NCBI RefSeq assembly: GCF_030407815.1
Contig: NZ_JASDCS010000006.1
Span: 62,001-126,000 of the forward strand
DNA length: 64,000 bases
Direction of reading: 5' to 3'
Source: Psychrobacter sp. APC 3281
GTDB lineage: Bacteria; Pseudomonadota; Gammaproteobacteria; Pseudomonadales; Moraxellaceae
Position numbers and translations under genes: made by a program. Below are positions 29,025 to 37,990 of the stretch, piece by piece. Position 1 is the first letter of the stretch. Every line of letters starts with the position of its first letter. The notes below the pieces were generated by a model. The model had not been told where the DNA came from. It saw only the letters and a program-made list of their open reading frames with translations, and did not search any database.

Positions 29025-29480
29025 TTAGTTGCTATCAGTTTTGGTAATGATGAAGTGATATATTGTAGCGAAACGCTGTAATGATGTGCCATCAACTGAC
29101 GAATGGTCAGTAACTTCATTGACCACTAGCTCTAAATAATCTGTCGCCTGTGATTGCTGATTTTGTCGACAAAACGCTGTGATATCAGCTTGCGAGTTAG
29201 GGTCAGTTGCAACCACATACAGTGATTTGCCAACTGTTACGTCACGTAATGCGACCTTAGTTTTTAACAATGGCATCGGACATGCAAGACCGCGTCCATC
29301 AACAAAACCTTTTATATTTAGTTCAGATTGCTCTATAGCTACATCATCTGAGTTATGACTTTCAGTCGGTAGCAATTCTAGTAAACTCGCAATGTCGTTC
29401 TGCTGTGTATCAGTCAAATTCTCTGATAACTGTATAGAGTGTGATACACGTTTGATGACTAATTCACTAGCAGCGGGCAT
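29025..29480 (-). CDS. TusA-family sulfurtransferase-like protein
   Basis: TusA-like proteins relay persulfide sulfur through a cysteine in a CPxP motif. Here GLACPMPLLKTKVAL lies near residues 63-77, followed by the DPNSQADITAFC segment. The protein has 151 aa; a 60-residue N-terminal extension without recognised domain precedes the usual ~80-residue fold, so it may not be the tRNA-thiolation TusA itself. It is the first gene of the minus-strand run leading into rpoH (78-base gap). Confidence 0.8.
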   Translation of the reverse strand: MPAASELVIKRVSHSIQLSENLTDTQQNDIASLLELLPTESHNSDDVAIEQSELNIKGFVDGRGLACPMPLLKTKVALRDVTVGKSLYVVATDPNSQADITAFCRQNQQSQATDYLELVVNEVTDHSSVDGTSLQRFATIYHFIITKTDSN

Positions 29481-29994
29481 AACTTAAACCTTGTAGATAT
29501 CTATATTTTAATTTGTTTTATCAGCGATAGGCTTTGATATTGAGTACGAACATAATCCATCAATCATAAATTATGAGGTCGTCATAACAGCCATCACAGT
29601 CATCTAAACCTACTATCATTGTTGCTTATTATACCAAATAGACAATGTATAGTTGCAGTTGAATATAATCAACGCTGTGTTCGGTTCACTAGAATCATAT
29701 AACCAAGAGTTGTACGATTAGCAGTTGCCCGATTAAGTGTTATACGTTTGAGATTTACTGCATAAATAGTTGCCCAATGAATAATTACACAGCCATGTTG
29801 CGCAATCGTGACGGGTGGCTAAGTTATTGGTAGTTAAGTTCATTGTAGAATTGACCTTGGATAAACAAGCTCGTATAGTCGAAAAGACGTCGTTAATCAT
29901 TTTATAGGATATGCACTTGTACCAGGCTAATAGAACGAAGCGACCCGACAGCAATAACTCTTTAGTAGCCAAAAACTCCGTAGGCTTACCAATT
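29481..29994. other. Spacer between the TusA-like gene and the M48 protease gene
   Basis: These are divergent genes, so both promoters should be here. No terminator, RNA or credible small gene was recognised. The frame of the protease continues upstream to 29911, but without clear coding support. Confidence 0.4.
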
Positions 29995-31599
29995 ATGTTG
30001 TCTAAGCAAAAAGGTAAACGTCATTTTATGAGTTTAACTTTGCTAAATAACGTCAAGGTAGGGTTGTCAATAATGCTCCTAGCCATAGCCAGCGGTGCGC
30101 ATAGTCGTGAGAGTCAAATGCTGCAATTTGCTGATAGCTCGTGGCAAGTCACAGATCCGCAAACGCTAGATCTACCAAATCTGCGCGGGCAAGGCTTGAG
30201 CTTTGCTGAGCAATATCAGAACAAAATGCTTGGCGAATGGTCATTACAGAATATCAATGGCCGCGTCAGAATGGAACATGATCCTTGGGTACAAGAAACG
30301 ATAAAAGACATGACGTGGCGTCTCAATGCTCAAGCTCGTCAGCAAGCACCACTTGGCGTCGTTATCATTGATAACCCCAGTATCAATGCTTTTGCAGCGC
30401 CTGGCGGCGTAATCGGTATCAATACAGGAACAATACTGTCAGCTAGTAGCATGGATGAGCTGGCAAGCGTCGTCGCGCATGAAGTTGCGCATATCAGTCA
30501 ACGGCACTACGAAAGCGGCGCTGACGAACGTAAAAAAGCCTTGCTGATGCAGCTAGGTGGTATGCTAGCTGCGATTGCTGCCTCAGCTGTCGATGGTGAT
30601 GCCGCTGCGGCAGTGATGATGGGCAGTCAGACAGCTTCTATGAATAGCAGTATGGCGTTTAGCCGTAGTAACGAACGTGAGGCTGACCGAGTAGGGATGC
30701 AGATTATGACCCAAGCGGGTTATGATCCTCGGGCGATGCCACGGTTCTTTGCCACGATGAATCAACAGAGTCAGTTAAATCAAGTTGAGAATCAATTCTT
30801 ACCGAGTTTTGTGCGCTCACACCCTCTGAGTAATGAGCGGTTGAGCGAGTCACAAAGTCGTGCTCAGCAGTATCCAGCGCTCTCATTGAGCCAACAGCAG
30901 CGTCATCAAGCATTGTTTGATTTGTTGTATTGGCGTGTACAAGTGGCTGGTAAACACGCATCCGAAGTCACACTGACAACGGCCGCCAAAAACAGTCTCG
31001 GGGCCAAACTTGCGCTAATGCATTGGTATGGAGAGCAGCAACGTTTTACAGATGCTAATAAGGTATTTGCCGAGATAAATGCGTTATCAAGCACGCAGCG
31101 TCAGAGTTTAGAGCCTCTATTGTCGATTACCCACAGTCAGTTATTAAGTGAACAAGGTAAGTGGCAACAAACCGTAGATGTCTTAGAGAGCCAACAGCGC
31201 CTCTATCCTGAGCGCCGAGACTTACGCCTTTATCTGGCCGAAGCGCTGACTAATAGCAGTCAACCGATAAAAGCTCAAGCGCTGTTGAAGCCACTAACAG
31301 AACAGCAGCCAAGCGACCGTTACGCATGGCAAAGCTTGCAACTTGCCAATGAAAAACTTGCTAAGACCACCACCTCACCACAGTTAGCCAATATCGCGAC
31401 GATTAATGCATTGCGCTATCGCAGTTATGATCAGCTATGGAATGGACGCTATGAGAGTGCGCTGACCTCTTTGACACAAGCCAAACAGTTGACGGAAAAC
31501 CTACAAACTACGGAACAAGCCAATAGTGCGCGTCCGTTATTGGCTAATATTAATGCAGAACTCAAAGCAATAAAAACCGCCAAAGACTTTAAGCCTTAG
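29995..31599 (+). CDS. bepA: Periplasmic M48 metalloprotease with TPR C-terminus (BepA-like)
   Basis: BepA-type proteases and chaperones act in the periplasm on outer-membrane proteins such as LptD. A signal peptide is visible (KVGLSIMLLAIASGAHS). The zinc motif HEVAH is at about residues 162-166, with the third-ligand glutamate in SNEREADR near residue 227. PGGVIGINTGT is a family strand. The C-terminal half (residues about 330-530) is helical and fits TPR repeats. The start is uncertain: ATG at 29995 gives a basic n-region, while ATG at 30028 is also possible. Co-occurrence with lptM in this window is suggestive, but the two are not linked. Confidence 0.88.
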   Translation: MLSKQKGKRHFMSLTLLNNVKVGLSIMLLAIASGAHSRESQMLQFADSSWQVTDPQTLDLPNLRGQGLSFAEQYQNKMLGEWSLQNINGRVRMEHDPWVQETIKDMTWRLNAQARQQAPLGVVIIDNPSINAFAAPGGVIGINTGTILSASSMDELASVVAHEVAHISQRHYESGADERKKALLMQLGGMLAAIAASAVDGDAAAAVMMGSQTASMNSSMAFSRSNEREADRVGMQIMTQAGYDPRAMPRFFATMNQQSQLNQVENQFLPSFVRSHPLSNERLSESQSRAQQYPALSLSQQQRHQALFDLLYWRVQVAGKHASEVTLTTAAKNSLGAKLALMHWYGEQQRFTDANKVFAEINALSSTQRQSLEPLLSITHSQLLSEQGKWQQTVDVLESQQRLYPERRDLRLYLAEALTNSSQPIKAQALLKPLTEQQPSDRYAWQSLQLANEKLAKTTTSPQLANIATINALRYRSYDQLWNGRYESALTSLTQAKQLTENLQTTEQANSARPLLANINAELKAIKTAKDFKP

Positions 31600-31641
31600 G
31601 CGGTTATTTGTACAGATTAGCCTGCCAATCAATAGCAAGTG

Positions 31642-32091
31642 CTAGCCTTGTAGCGCGTCTTTGACCATTTTAGAAATCAAAGCAGGATCAGCACGGCCAG
31701 CTGTTTTATTCTTCAAAACACCCATGACGCTGCCCATATCACGCATAGACGTAGCACCTTGCTCAGCGATTTCAGCATTTACCAATGCCATGATCTCGTC
31801 TTGATTCATTTGCTGCGGCATGAACTCGTTGATGATATCAATCTCAAACTGCTCTTTGGTAGCCAAGTCATCACGGCCATTTTCTGTAAAGATAGTTAGT
31901 GATTCTTGACGCTGCTTTAGCTGCTTTTGCAAAACTTCTAATACTTGCGCATCATCAAGTTCTGTTTGACGGTCAATCTCGATTTGTTTCACTACTGACT
32001 GTACATTGCGCAGTACTTTGACGCGCTCAAGCTCACGAGCTTTCATTGAAACTTTGATATTGTCTGATAACGTCTGTTTAAGTTGGCTCAC
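31642..32091 (-). CDS. yqeY: GatB/YqeY-domain protein
   Basis: This 149-aa helical protein of the YqeY family resembles the tRNA-binding tail of GatB (amidotransferase subunit B). Motifs are LSDNIKVSMKARELERVKVLRNV at the N-terminus (segments thereof) and GSVMGVLKNKTAGRADPALIS at the C-terminus. Family members are often linked to rpsU and dnaG. Here it follows rpsU on the minus strand, past a terminator, which may give reduced read-through. Function is proposed around tRNA but unproven. Confidence 0.92.
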   Translation of the reverse strand: MSQLKQTLSDNIKVSMKARELERVKVLRNVQSVVKQIEIDRQTELDDAQVLEVLQKQLKQRQESLTIFTENGRDDLATKEQFEIDIINEFMPQQMNQDEIMALVNAEIAEQGATSMRDMGSVMGVLKNKTAGRADPALISKMVKDALQG

Positions 32092-32217
32092 TGCTATTAT
32101 CCTTATCGATCTGTTAAATGCTATTCGTTAGAGGTCGTTTGTTAAATTTTAGAACAAAACCTGCTGATAGTAGTGTTAATAAAAAATAATGTCAGCAGTA
32201 ATAACAAAAATTGTAGC

Positions 32218-32257
32218 ATAAAAAACGCCACTGATATCGATTGATAACAGTGGCGTT
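32218..32257 (-). terminator. Terminator downstream of rpsU
   Basis: On the minus strand the stem AACGCCACTG / CAGTGGCGTT is followed by TTTTTT. It lies between rpsU and yqeY, 37 bases beyond the rpsU stop. Confidence 0.85.
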
Positions 32258-32293
32258 AGTGTAGCGCTTGTACTTAGCTAATCAGATTACTGA

Positions 32294-32509
32294 TTAGTAC
32301 ATACGAGTGGTACGAATAGTTTCGCGTTGTAACTTCTTCTTATAACGCTTTACGGCAGCAGCTTTTTTACGCTTACGTACTTGCGTTGGTTTTTCATAAA
32401 ACTCACGCTTACGTACGTCTGATAATACACCAGCTTTTTCACAAGCACGTTTGAAACGACGGATAGCGATATCAACTGGTTCGTTTTCTTTAACCTTAAC
32501 TGCAGGCAT
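32294..32509 (-). CDS. rpsU: 30S ribosomal protein bS21
   Basis: This is the small basic protein of the 30S platform near the anti-Shine-Dalgarno region. It is 71 aa, the standard length, with the motif [20 protein letters not shown] at the start and the highly basic C-terminus typical of bS21 ([15 protein letters not shown]). An AGGAG ribosome site lies ahead (GAGGAGTCTTC before ATG). The strong hairpin after the stop is typical for this gene. Confidence 0.97.
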
Positions 32510-32832
32510 GAAGACTCCTCGATTAGGATGAGATATAAGGGCATTAGTTTGGCTGTGTATTAGTATTTAGCCGTAATATCTCAAGATTACAGGCATCAGC
32601 TCAAACTAGGACAATTCTCACGCATCAGCGTAAGGGCAGGTATTTTAATAAAAAATACCAACAAAGTCAATGGTTTTAAGCATTTATTGCCGATAGGTTA
32701 TTCAATTAGATGGCTATTTGAATTTGGCTCTCAAACTATGAATTCGACATATATACAACGCTTTATCAATAAAAAACCCCTACCGTCTATAACGGTTTGA
32801 TTGGAGTTTATGCTATGATAATTCCCATATTA

Positions 32833-33161
32833 TAGGGTCTATTGAACATTCAAATATTAGGGCTGCTGATGGCTAAAGTTACCCCAAACTAGGCGAAAAC
32901 CGACGATAATGTCGAGACCTTAGCTAGGTTTTCAACAACGGTTGGGGTAATTTTAGCATCAGCCTTGAGAACGGATCGAGCAAAGCACTGCTTTGCCCGT
33001 TCGCAAGGCAAGAGCTGTGCTCGAGTGGAGGGCAGTACTCTTTTTTGTCAATATATGGCGAAATGGTTTAACCTACAATGACTAGGCTTCAACAATTTCA
33101 CTGCATATTGTCTAAAAAATAGTGACTGCCAGCACCACATTTGAAAGTTCAATAGACCCTA
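32833..33161. mobile_element. MITE-like non-autonomous element, about 329 bp, with 22-bp terminal inverted repeats
   Basis: The left end, beginning AGGGTCTATTGAAC at 32834, is repeated inverted at 33139-33160 with 21 of 22 bases matching. The dinucleotide TA abuts both ends, consistent with a TA target duplication. Inside, arms at 32861-32889 and 32941-32964 form a second imperfect inverted repeat (GGCTGATG-CTAAA-TTACCCCAA). No protein is encoded. It sits between the divergent rpsU and lipoprotein genes, within a 700-base non-coding interval. The transposase that could move it is not in the window. Confidence 0.75.
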
Positions 33162-33207
33162 GTAAGCCTATAAACCGTTTTGTGTGTATTTTATTGAGGA
33201 TGTTGGA

Positions 33208-33579
33208 ATGAAAAAAACAGTATTTAACACGGCATTAAGCACCGCACTTATCGTAGCTTTAGGTGTGAGCGTGAGCGCTTGTAGTGGCGGCGAAGAGCAT
33301 GAAGAAGTAATGGCAATCGATCGCGTTGATGAAGCTGCTGAACTTGCCATCAAAAATGCGCCACCAGCTGAAGAAATGGAATTCCCAGAGACAGCACCAA
33401 TGCCAGCGGCTGATGCAGCTGGTACAGAAGCTGATGGTACAGTTACTGCTGAAGCAGGAACGGCTGACGCTGATACTGCAGAAGCAGCAGCTACTGATAG
33501 TTCGGATACAGCCGCTGCTCCTACTGACAGCGCTGATATGGCGGCTACTGACGACACAGCTGCAGCCACTGCTGAGTAA
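33208..33579 (+). CDS. Small Ala/Asp/Thr-rich lipoprotein
   Basis: The predicted protein has about 123 aa. A signal peptide (MKKTVFNTALSTALIVALG) is followed by a lipobox-like VSACSGG, so the mature protein should be lipid-anchored at its cysteine. The rest is acidic and of low complexity (Ala, Asp, Thr, Glu), without recognisable domain. The start at MKKTVF has GAGGA ahead and removes eight doubtful codons. The gene lies just downstream of the MITE-like element and is followed by a lipoprotein cytochrome with a similar acidic spacer. No function can be assigned. Confidence 0.7.
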   Translation: MKKTVFNTALSTALIVALGVSVSACSGGEEHEEVMAIDRVDEAAELAIKNAPPAEEMEFPETAPMPAADAAGTEADGTVTAEAGTADADTAEAAATDSSDTAAAPTDSADMAATDDTAAATAE

Positions 33580-33704
33580 TTTAGTGGTCAATTGACTATT
33601 AGCTCAATGGACTATTAAACAGTCATTAGTCGTATATGTAAGTAATTTAAGCTTATATAGCGCATCGCTAATTGATTGCAGACTGATTAAGTAAGGGTAA
33701 AACC

Positions 33705-34235
33705 ATGATTAATATACAACCGTATATGAACAAGCTGAAATTGTCTGTGATCGGCATGAGTGTGGTATTTGCAGTGAGTGCTTGTAACGGTGATAACACA
33801 GCTACGGAAGAGTCTACAGCAGCCAATGAACCTGCTACCGCTATAGAAGAGAAAGCTATAGCAGAAACCGAAGGCACGACGCCTGAGTCTGTGGTTGAGC
33901 CAGATACAGAACCAAAAGCAGCAACAGAGTCTGCCGACATAGTAGATGACGCAGTGGCAACACCTGAAACTGATTCTGAGCCTGAAGTGTTGGCAGCAGA
34001 TGCAGGTGCCAAACTGTATGAATCAAACTGTCAGGTGTGTCATGCTGCAGGTTTGCTCGATGCGCCAAAGTATGGTGATACAGCAGCTTGGACAGCTCGT
34101 CTAACCAAAGATAAAGAGACGCTATATATGCACTCGGCTAAAGGCTTTAATAAAATGCCAGCGCAAGCGGTAAATGGTGTGACCGAAGCACAAGTTAAAG
34201 CAGCAGTTGATTATATGCTAGCGTCGGTAAGCTGA
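33705..34235 (+). CDS. Lipoprotein c-type cytochrome (c5-like)
   Basis: A signal peptide with lipobox VSACNGD (near residue 27) suggests a membrane-anchored periplasmic electron carrier. Residues about 30-100 are an acidic Glu/Ala/Thr linker. The C-terminal ~75 residues form a monohaem cytochrome c domain: CQVCH at about residues 109-113 binds haem, and the methionine in FNKMPAQ is a probable sixth ligand. This resembles the cytochrome c5/CycB class. A TAAGGG site precedes the start. Redox partners cannot be deduced. Confidence 0.85.
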   Translation: MINIQPYMNKLKLSVIGMSVVFAVSACNGDNTATEESTAANEPATAIEEKAIAETEGTTPESVVEPDTEPKAATESADIVDDAVATPETDSEPEVLAADAGAKLYESNCQVCHAAGLLDAPKYGDTAAWTARLTKDKETLYMHSAKGFNKMPAQAVNGVTEAQVKAAVDYMLASVS

Positions 34236-34281
34236 TACGGTATATATAGAGTATGTCAGCTATTGAAATTTGCTAAACTGG

Positions 34282-34313
34282 CCGTCATGGTGACTGACAA
34301 TGACGGTTTTTTT
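34282..34313 (+). terminator. Terminator after the cytochrome gene
   Basis: The stem CCGTCA / TGACGG with a loop of about 13 bases is followed by TTTTTTT, 46 bases past the stop. Confidence 0.8.
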
Positions 34314-34472
34314 ATGCACGTTTTTTATCATGCCAGTCTGAGAATATACAGCTGTATCAAGCGAATTCGAGATAGTGTGTGGCTGGCTGTACTCGTTATC
34401 CAGTTTCTCAAAATGATGTAAGATAAAAGTGCGATAAAAATAGCACGAAAACGAAAGTATAAAGGCAAAAGT

Positions 34473-35531
34473 ATGAAAGTATTGGGCTTAGAGACTTCTT
34501 GTGATGAGACGGGGCTGGCGATTTTTGATAGTGAGCAAATAAATAGCGACAACCAAGGTTTGGTCGGGCAAGTACTGTACTCTCAGATTGAGCTGCACGC
34601 ACTTTATGGTGGCGTTGTGCCTGAGCTTGCTAGCCGCGATCATATTCGTAAGCTCGTGCCGTTATTGAATGAGCTGCTAGAGCAATGCGATATGAAAAAA
34701 AGCGACATCGATGCGATTGCCTATACTAAAGGACCTGGTCTTATTGGTGCATTGATGACAGGCGCACTATTTGGACGTAGCTTAGCTTATGGTTTGGATA
34801 TTCCAGCGATTGGTATCCATCATATGGAAGGGCATCTTTTGGCGCCGCTTATGGGCGCGAACCCTCCGGCATTTCCTTTTGTCTCGCTACTAGTATCTGG
34901 TGGGCACACGTTACTGATTGCTGCTCACGGTGTTGGGCAATATGAGATATTGGGTGAGTCGATAGATGATGCGGCGGGTGAGTGCTTTGATAAAGCAGCT
35001 AAAATGTTGGGTCTTCCTTATCCTGGCGGTCCTAATATTGCTAAGCTGGCAGAAGCTGGTAATCCTGACGCTTACGCACTCCCAAGACCAATGCTCCATC
35101 GGGGTCTAGACTTTTCGTTTAGTGGCATGAAAACAGCCGTGCATAATCTGATTAAAGATACACCATGCTCGGGAGGGTCAGGTAATGGCGCTGACAGCGA
35201 TCCACAGATTCGTGCTGATATTGCCGCTAGCTTTCAGCATGCAGTGGTCGACACGCTAGTGAAGAAGTGCGTCAAAGCACTCAAGCAAGCACATATGAGC
35301 CGCTTAGTGATTGCGGGCGGGGTCAGTGCCAATACTCATTTGCGCGAGACGTTAGAAGCGGAACTGGCTAAGATCAATGCAACGGTTCATTATGCACCGC
35401 CTGCGCTATGTACGGACAATGGCGCGATGATTGCTTATGCAGGTTTTGAGCGCTTGCAAGCAGGACAATCTGATGATTTGGCCGTTAGCTGTATTCCGCG
35501 TTGGCCAATGACAGAGTTGCCAGCCGTATAA
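34473..35531 (+). CDS. tsaD: tRNA N6-adenosine threonylcarbamoyltransferase
   Basis: TsaD transfers threonylcarbamoyl from TC-AMP to A37 of ANN-decoding tRNAs, with TsaB and TsaE. ASKHA-fold motifs are visible: [11 protein letters not shown] at the start, metal histidines in [11 protein letters not shown] near residues 115-120, [24 protein letters not shown] and [12 protein letters not shown]. The length of 352 aa is close to the norm of ~340. It is followed by crcB on the same strand 44 bases later. Confidence 0.97.
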   Translation: MKVLGLETSCDETGLAIFDSEQINSDNQGLVGQVLYSQIELHALYGGVVPELASRDHIRKLVPLLNELLEQCDMKKSDIDAIAYTKGPGLIGALMTGALFGRSLAYGLDIPAIGIHHMEGHLLAPLMGANPPAFPFVSLLVSGGHTLLIAAHGVGQYEILGESIDDAAGECFDKAAKMLGLPYPGGPNIAKLAEAGNPDAYALPRPMLHRGLDFSFSGMKTAVHNLIKDTPCSGGSGNGADSDPQIRADIAASFQHAVVDTLVKKCVKALKQAHMSRLVIAGGVSANTHLRETLEAELAKINATVHYAPPALCTDNGAMIAYAGFERLQAGQSDDLAVSCIPRWPMTELPAV

Positions 35532-35575
35532 CTGAGCATTTGGTCCAACACGTTTATATGAATTAAGGACAGTCT

Positions 35576-35947
35576 ATGCAGTGGCTTGCTATTGGTTTGG
35601 GCGCAGCATTCGGTGCTTGCCTGCGAGCCTGGCTATCGCGTTTTAATGCCTTGCACGGTTGGGTGCCACTCGGTACCCTGAGCGCTAATATCTTAGGTGG
35701 ATTGCTGATAGGGCTGGCGCTAGTGTGGTTTGAGCGTATGGGAAGCAACTTATCTGATCATGTACGCGTGTTTGTGATAACTGGTTTTTTGGGCGGATTG
35801 ACTACTTTTAGTACGTTTAGTGCAGAGGTATTTGGCTTTATCCATGACGGGCGGCTGCTGGCAGGCTTAGCGCTCATCGGCTTGCATGTTGGACTGACAT
35901 TATTAGCAACCGCGCTTGGCTTTTATTTCTTTAAGCTAGTTTTGTAG
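35576..35947 (+). CDS. crcB: Fluoride exporter CrcB (Fluc)
   Basis: CrcB is a dual-topology fluoride channel with four short membrane helices (123 aa). [14 protein letters not shown] at the N-terminus corresponds to the family's GGxxGAxxRY region, and [16 protein letters not shown] is the pore signature with the two Phe/Thr-Ser positions. An AAGGA site lies 9 bases before ATG. No fluoride riboswitch was recognised upstream. It is probably transcribed with tsaD. Confidence 0.94.
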   Translation: MQWLAIGLGAAFGACLRAWLSRFNALHGWVPLGTLSANILGGLLIGLALVWFERMGSNLSDHVRVFVITGFLGGLTTFSTFSAEVFGFIHDGRLLAGLALIGLHVGLTLLATALGFYFFKLVL

Positions 35948-36088
35948 GCGTTGATAGATATTAATCGTTTAAGAGTCTGTTATAAGTGGTTCCATTATAC
36001 CAGTCTGTTATAAGTAGTCTATTAATACGTTTGGAGAGTGAATTAGCTGGTTCCTTTGGGGTATACCTTTAAGAACTGCCTAATTTCA

Positions 36089-36403
36089 TTAAGCTTTAGG
36101 CTTAAGCGTATTCATATTAAATATTAATATTTGAGAATACAATTGATTATTTTCGAAGAAAGCAACTAACCTACCTTGGTCATTAGTTGAATTAATCTCA
36201 GTTAGCCAACATACATATACATCTAAGCCCTCATATTCTTCAATATATGTATTTTTATCTATATAATTTCTGAAATTCACCCAATCACCACTAGAGTGAC
36301 CAAAAATGTCCCTAAGAATAGGCTGAGAACTTTTTTTAGCTATAATATGATCTATAAGCATCTCAAATTTAAGACTCAGATCGTCTTCATCCACATTATC
36401 CAT
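36089..36403 (-). CDS. Hypothetical protein, 104 aa
   Basis: This AT-rich gene encodes an acidic, soluble protein with no signal peptide or membrane segment. A helical N-terminus (DDLSLKFEMLIDHIIAKK) is followed by a sheet-like C-terminal part (GLDVYVCWLTEI, GRLVAFFENNQLYSQ). No family is recognised. Composition and size resemble small immunity or accessory proteins, but nothing adjacent supports that. It is isolated, between crcB and a region with a possible membrane peptide. Confidence 0.5.
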   Translation of the reverse strand: MDNVDEDDLSLKFEMLIDHIIAKKSSQPILRDIFGHSSGDWVNFRNYIDKNTYIEEYEGLDVYVCWLTEINSTNDQGRLVAFFENNQLYSQILIFNMNTLKPKA

Positions 36404-36984
36404 ATTATAGTTCTCTTAAATCAGTTGCTAAGCTATCAAAAATAGTGAGTATACAGCTGATAGTTCGATGCCTGTATAGCGCACCAAACACGATTTTATG
36501 AGATAAGCGCAAGATTGAACGATCTATCCACTACCCAAAGTTGGACGTTAAGAACGGCACACCGTCGCCATGATATTGAACGTCAAAACAGACATAAAAA
36601 GCCTTAGCTAGGCTTTGAGAGATGAAAATGAAAAAAAGTAGCAAGATAATTCTATTTTCCTTGATAGCTGTGCTATTTTTAGCTCTTGGTGTTGGGCTAT
36701 ATGTTCTTTATCAAGGCTATCTAGTGATTTTACATTCTGTCTAGTAAGTAGCTTTAAGGATAATAAAAGAATGAATCAAGTCAAAAAACCTTCGAGTTAA
36801 TCACAATAATTACATTCATAAGTACATTGACAGCGACCATCAATATATAAAAAATTTAATATCAATAACTTAGGTTCCGTGTTCAAGTCCTCACTAGGGA
36901 ACCGTCATGTACCATAGCGCTCGTCATAATGTCAGAGAGCGAACAATATTTCTTAACTGGAATAATTTAGTAAATAGTGAAATA
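36404..36984. other. AT-rich orphan interval between the 104-aa gene and metR
   Basis: It contains a possible 40-codon membrane peptide gene (36622-36744). A short hairpin AAAGCC-TTAGCTA-GGCTTT lies just before it. A hairpin GGTTCC...GGAACC near 36870-36902 encloses a GTTCAAGTCC T-loop-like string. No intact tRNA can be folded from that string. The interval looks like an area of gene turnover. Confidence 0.45.
36622..36744 (+). CDS. Possible 40-aa single-pass membrane peptide
   Basis: A short frame starts ATG-AAA-ATG-AAA and ends at TAG. It encodes a basic N-terminus (MKMKKSSK) and one hydrophobic helix of about 20 residues (LFSLIAVLFLALGVGLYVL), then a short tail. A GAGAG string lies just upstream as a weak ribosome site. 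The charge pattern fits a small inner-membrane protein. There is no homology evidence, so it remains tentative. Confidence 0.35.
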   Translation: MKMKKSSKIILFSLIAVLFLALGVGLYVLYQGYLVILHSV

Positions 36985-37875
36985 TTACACCGGCTTCACT
37001 ATTCCTTGTAGCAAACTCGCAAACCCCTGCATATATGCCGTCTCTTGACTTGAGGTACGTGTCGCTGCATACAGCTGACAGCGAACGCCGTCGCCAAGTG
37101 GCCGTGAGACGACCCAGCCTTTTTTCTCATATTCAGCAACCACCCAATCGGGCAATGCTGCTACGCCGCGCTCACTAGCAACCAACTGAATCAGCATCGC
37201 GGTCAGCTCTGTCGTACGAACACTCTTAAAGCTTACTTGTGCTGGCGTCATAAAATTAGCAATGATGTCGAGACGTTTGGCCTCTACTGGATAGGCAATT
37301 AATGTCTCGTTAATCAAATTATTGGGGTCAATAAATTTTTGAGTAGCTAAATCATGCGTTGGTGAAAGTACCAAACGACTCTCATATTCAAACAATGGCT
37401 GATAGCTGATACCGTCGAGCGGTAAATCACTGGTAGTGATAAGCAGATCAATATCACCTTCCATAAGTAGATGATGCGGCTCAGGCTCAAACCCTGTGGC
37501 AAAGTCCAGCTCGACATCCGACCATTCACGGCGATAGTGGTTCAGTATTGGCATGAGCCAATCAAAGCAGCTGTGGCACTCTGATGCTAGGCGTAATCTA
37601 CCTGCTTGACCGTGCGCTAAGCGTTTAAGATTAGATTTGGTACGAGTAACTTGCGGTAGGATATTGTCTGCTAACGCCAGTACTGCTTTACCTGCAGGCG
37701 TAAAACTAAGCGGGCGCGTTCGGCGATTGACTAAGCTAATGTCGTAATAGTTCTCAAGCTCTTTTAATTGATGCGAAACGGCCGAGGCAGTAACGTGTAG
37801 CTCATCTGCCGCTGCTGCAAGTGAACCATGCGCTCGTAGCGCGGTTAACGTATTAAGATGACGTAGCTCAAGCAT
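36985..37875 (-). CDS. metR: LysR-family regulator, MetR-like
   Basis: MetR activates methionine-synthesis genes with homocysteine as co-inducer. The winged helix-turn-helix occupies residues 1-62 (LNTLTALRAHGSLAAAADELH, then SAVSHQLKELE); HGSLAAAADELHVT and SFTPAG match the MetR wording. The effector domain covers residues 90-290, including the SECHSCFDWLMP segment typical of this branch. No met gene is adjacent, so the MetR call rests on sequence resemblance and not on context. It lies downstream of potC on the same strand, with a separate ribosome site. Confidence 0.82.
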   Translation of the reverse strand: MLELRHLNTLTALRAHGSLAAAADELHVTASAVSHQLKELENYYDISLVNRRTRPLSFTPAGKAVLALADNILPQVTRTKSNLKRLAHGQAGRLRLASECHSCFDWLMPILNHYRREWSDVELDFATGFEPEPHHLLMEGDIDLLITTSDLPLDGISYQPLFEYESRLVLSPTHDLATQKFIDPNNLINETLIAYPVEAKRLDIIANFMTPAQVSFKSVRTTELTAMLIQLVASERGVAALPDWVVAEYEKKGWVVSRPLGDGVRCQLYAATRTSSQETAYMQGFASLLQGIVKPV

Positions 37876-37990
37876 AATATAACCTAACCGCTAAGGTGAG
37901 AAAAATTCATTATAGTCAATATAGCGCTGACTTTCACTCATAGTCCATTATTAATAAGCAGTTCATAAGCAATTAGTCAGTAATCAACAT

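Noticed and set aside
33168..33591. Minus-strand frames of 110-133 codons opposite the acidic lipoprotein
   Set aside because: They are Ala/Ser/Val- or Ser/Cys-rich mirror images of a repetitive coding sequence, without ribosome sites. The plus-strand gene has a signal peptide and lipobox.
35970..36018. Direct repeat AGTCTGTTATAAGT twice with 28-base period after crcB
   Set aside because: Only two short copies without further structure. It is too weak to call an element.
36865..36905. tRNA-like 3' fragment (GTTCAAGTCC string) that could mark an attachment site
   Set aside because: The bases flanking the T-loop-like string do not form a T stem, and no acceptor or anticodon arm is present. 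Kept only as a hairpin in the spacer description.
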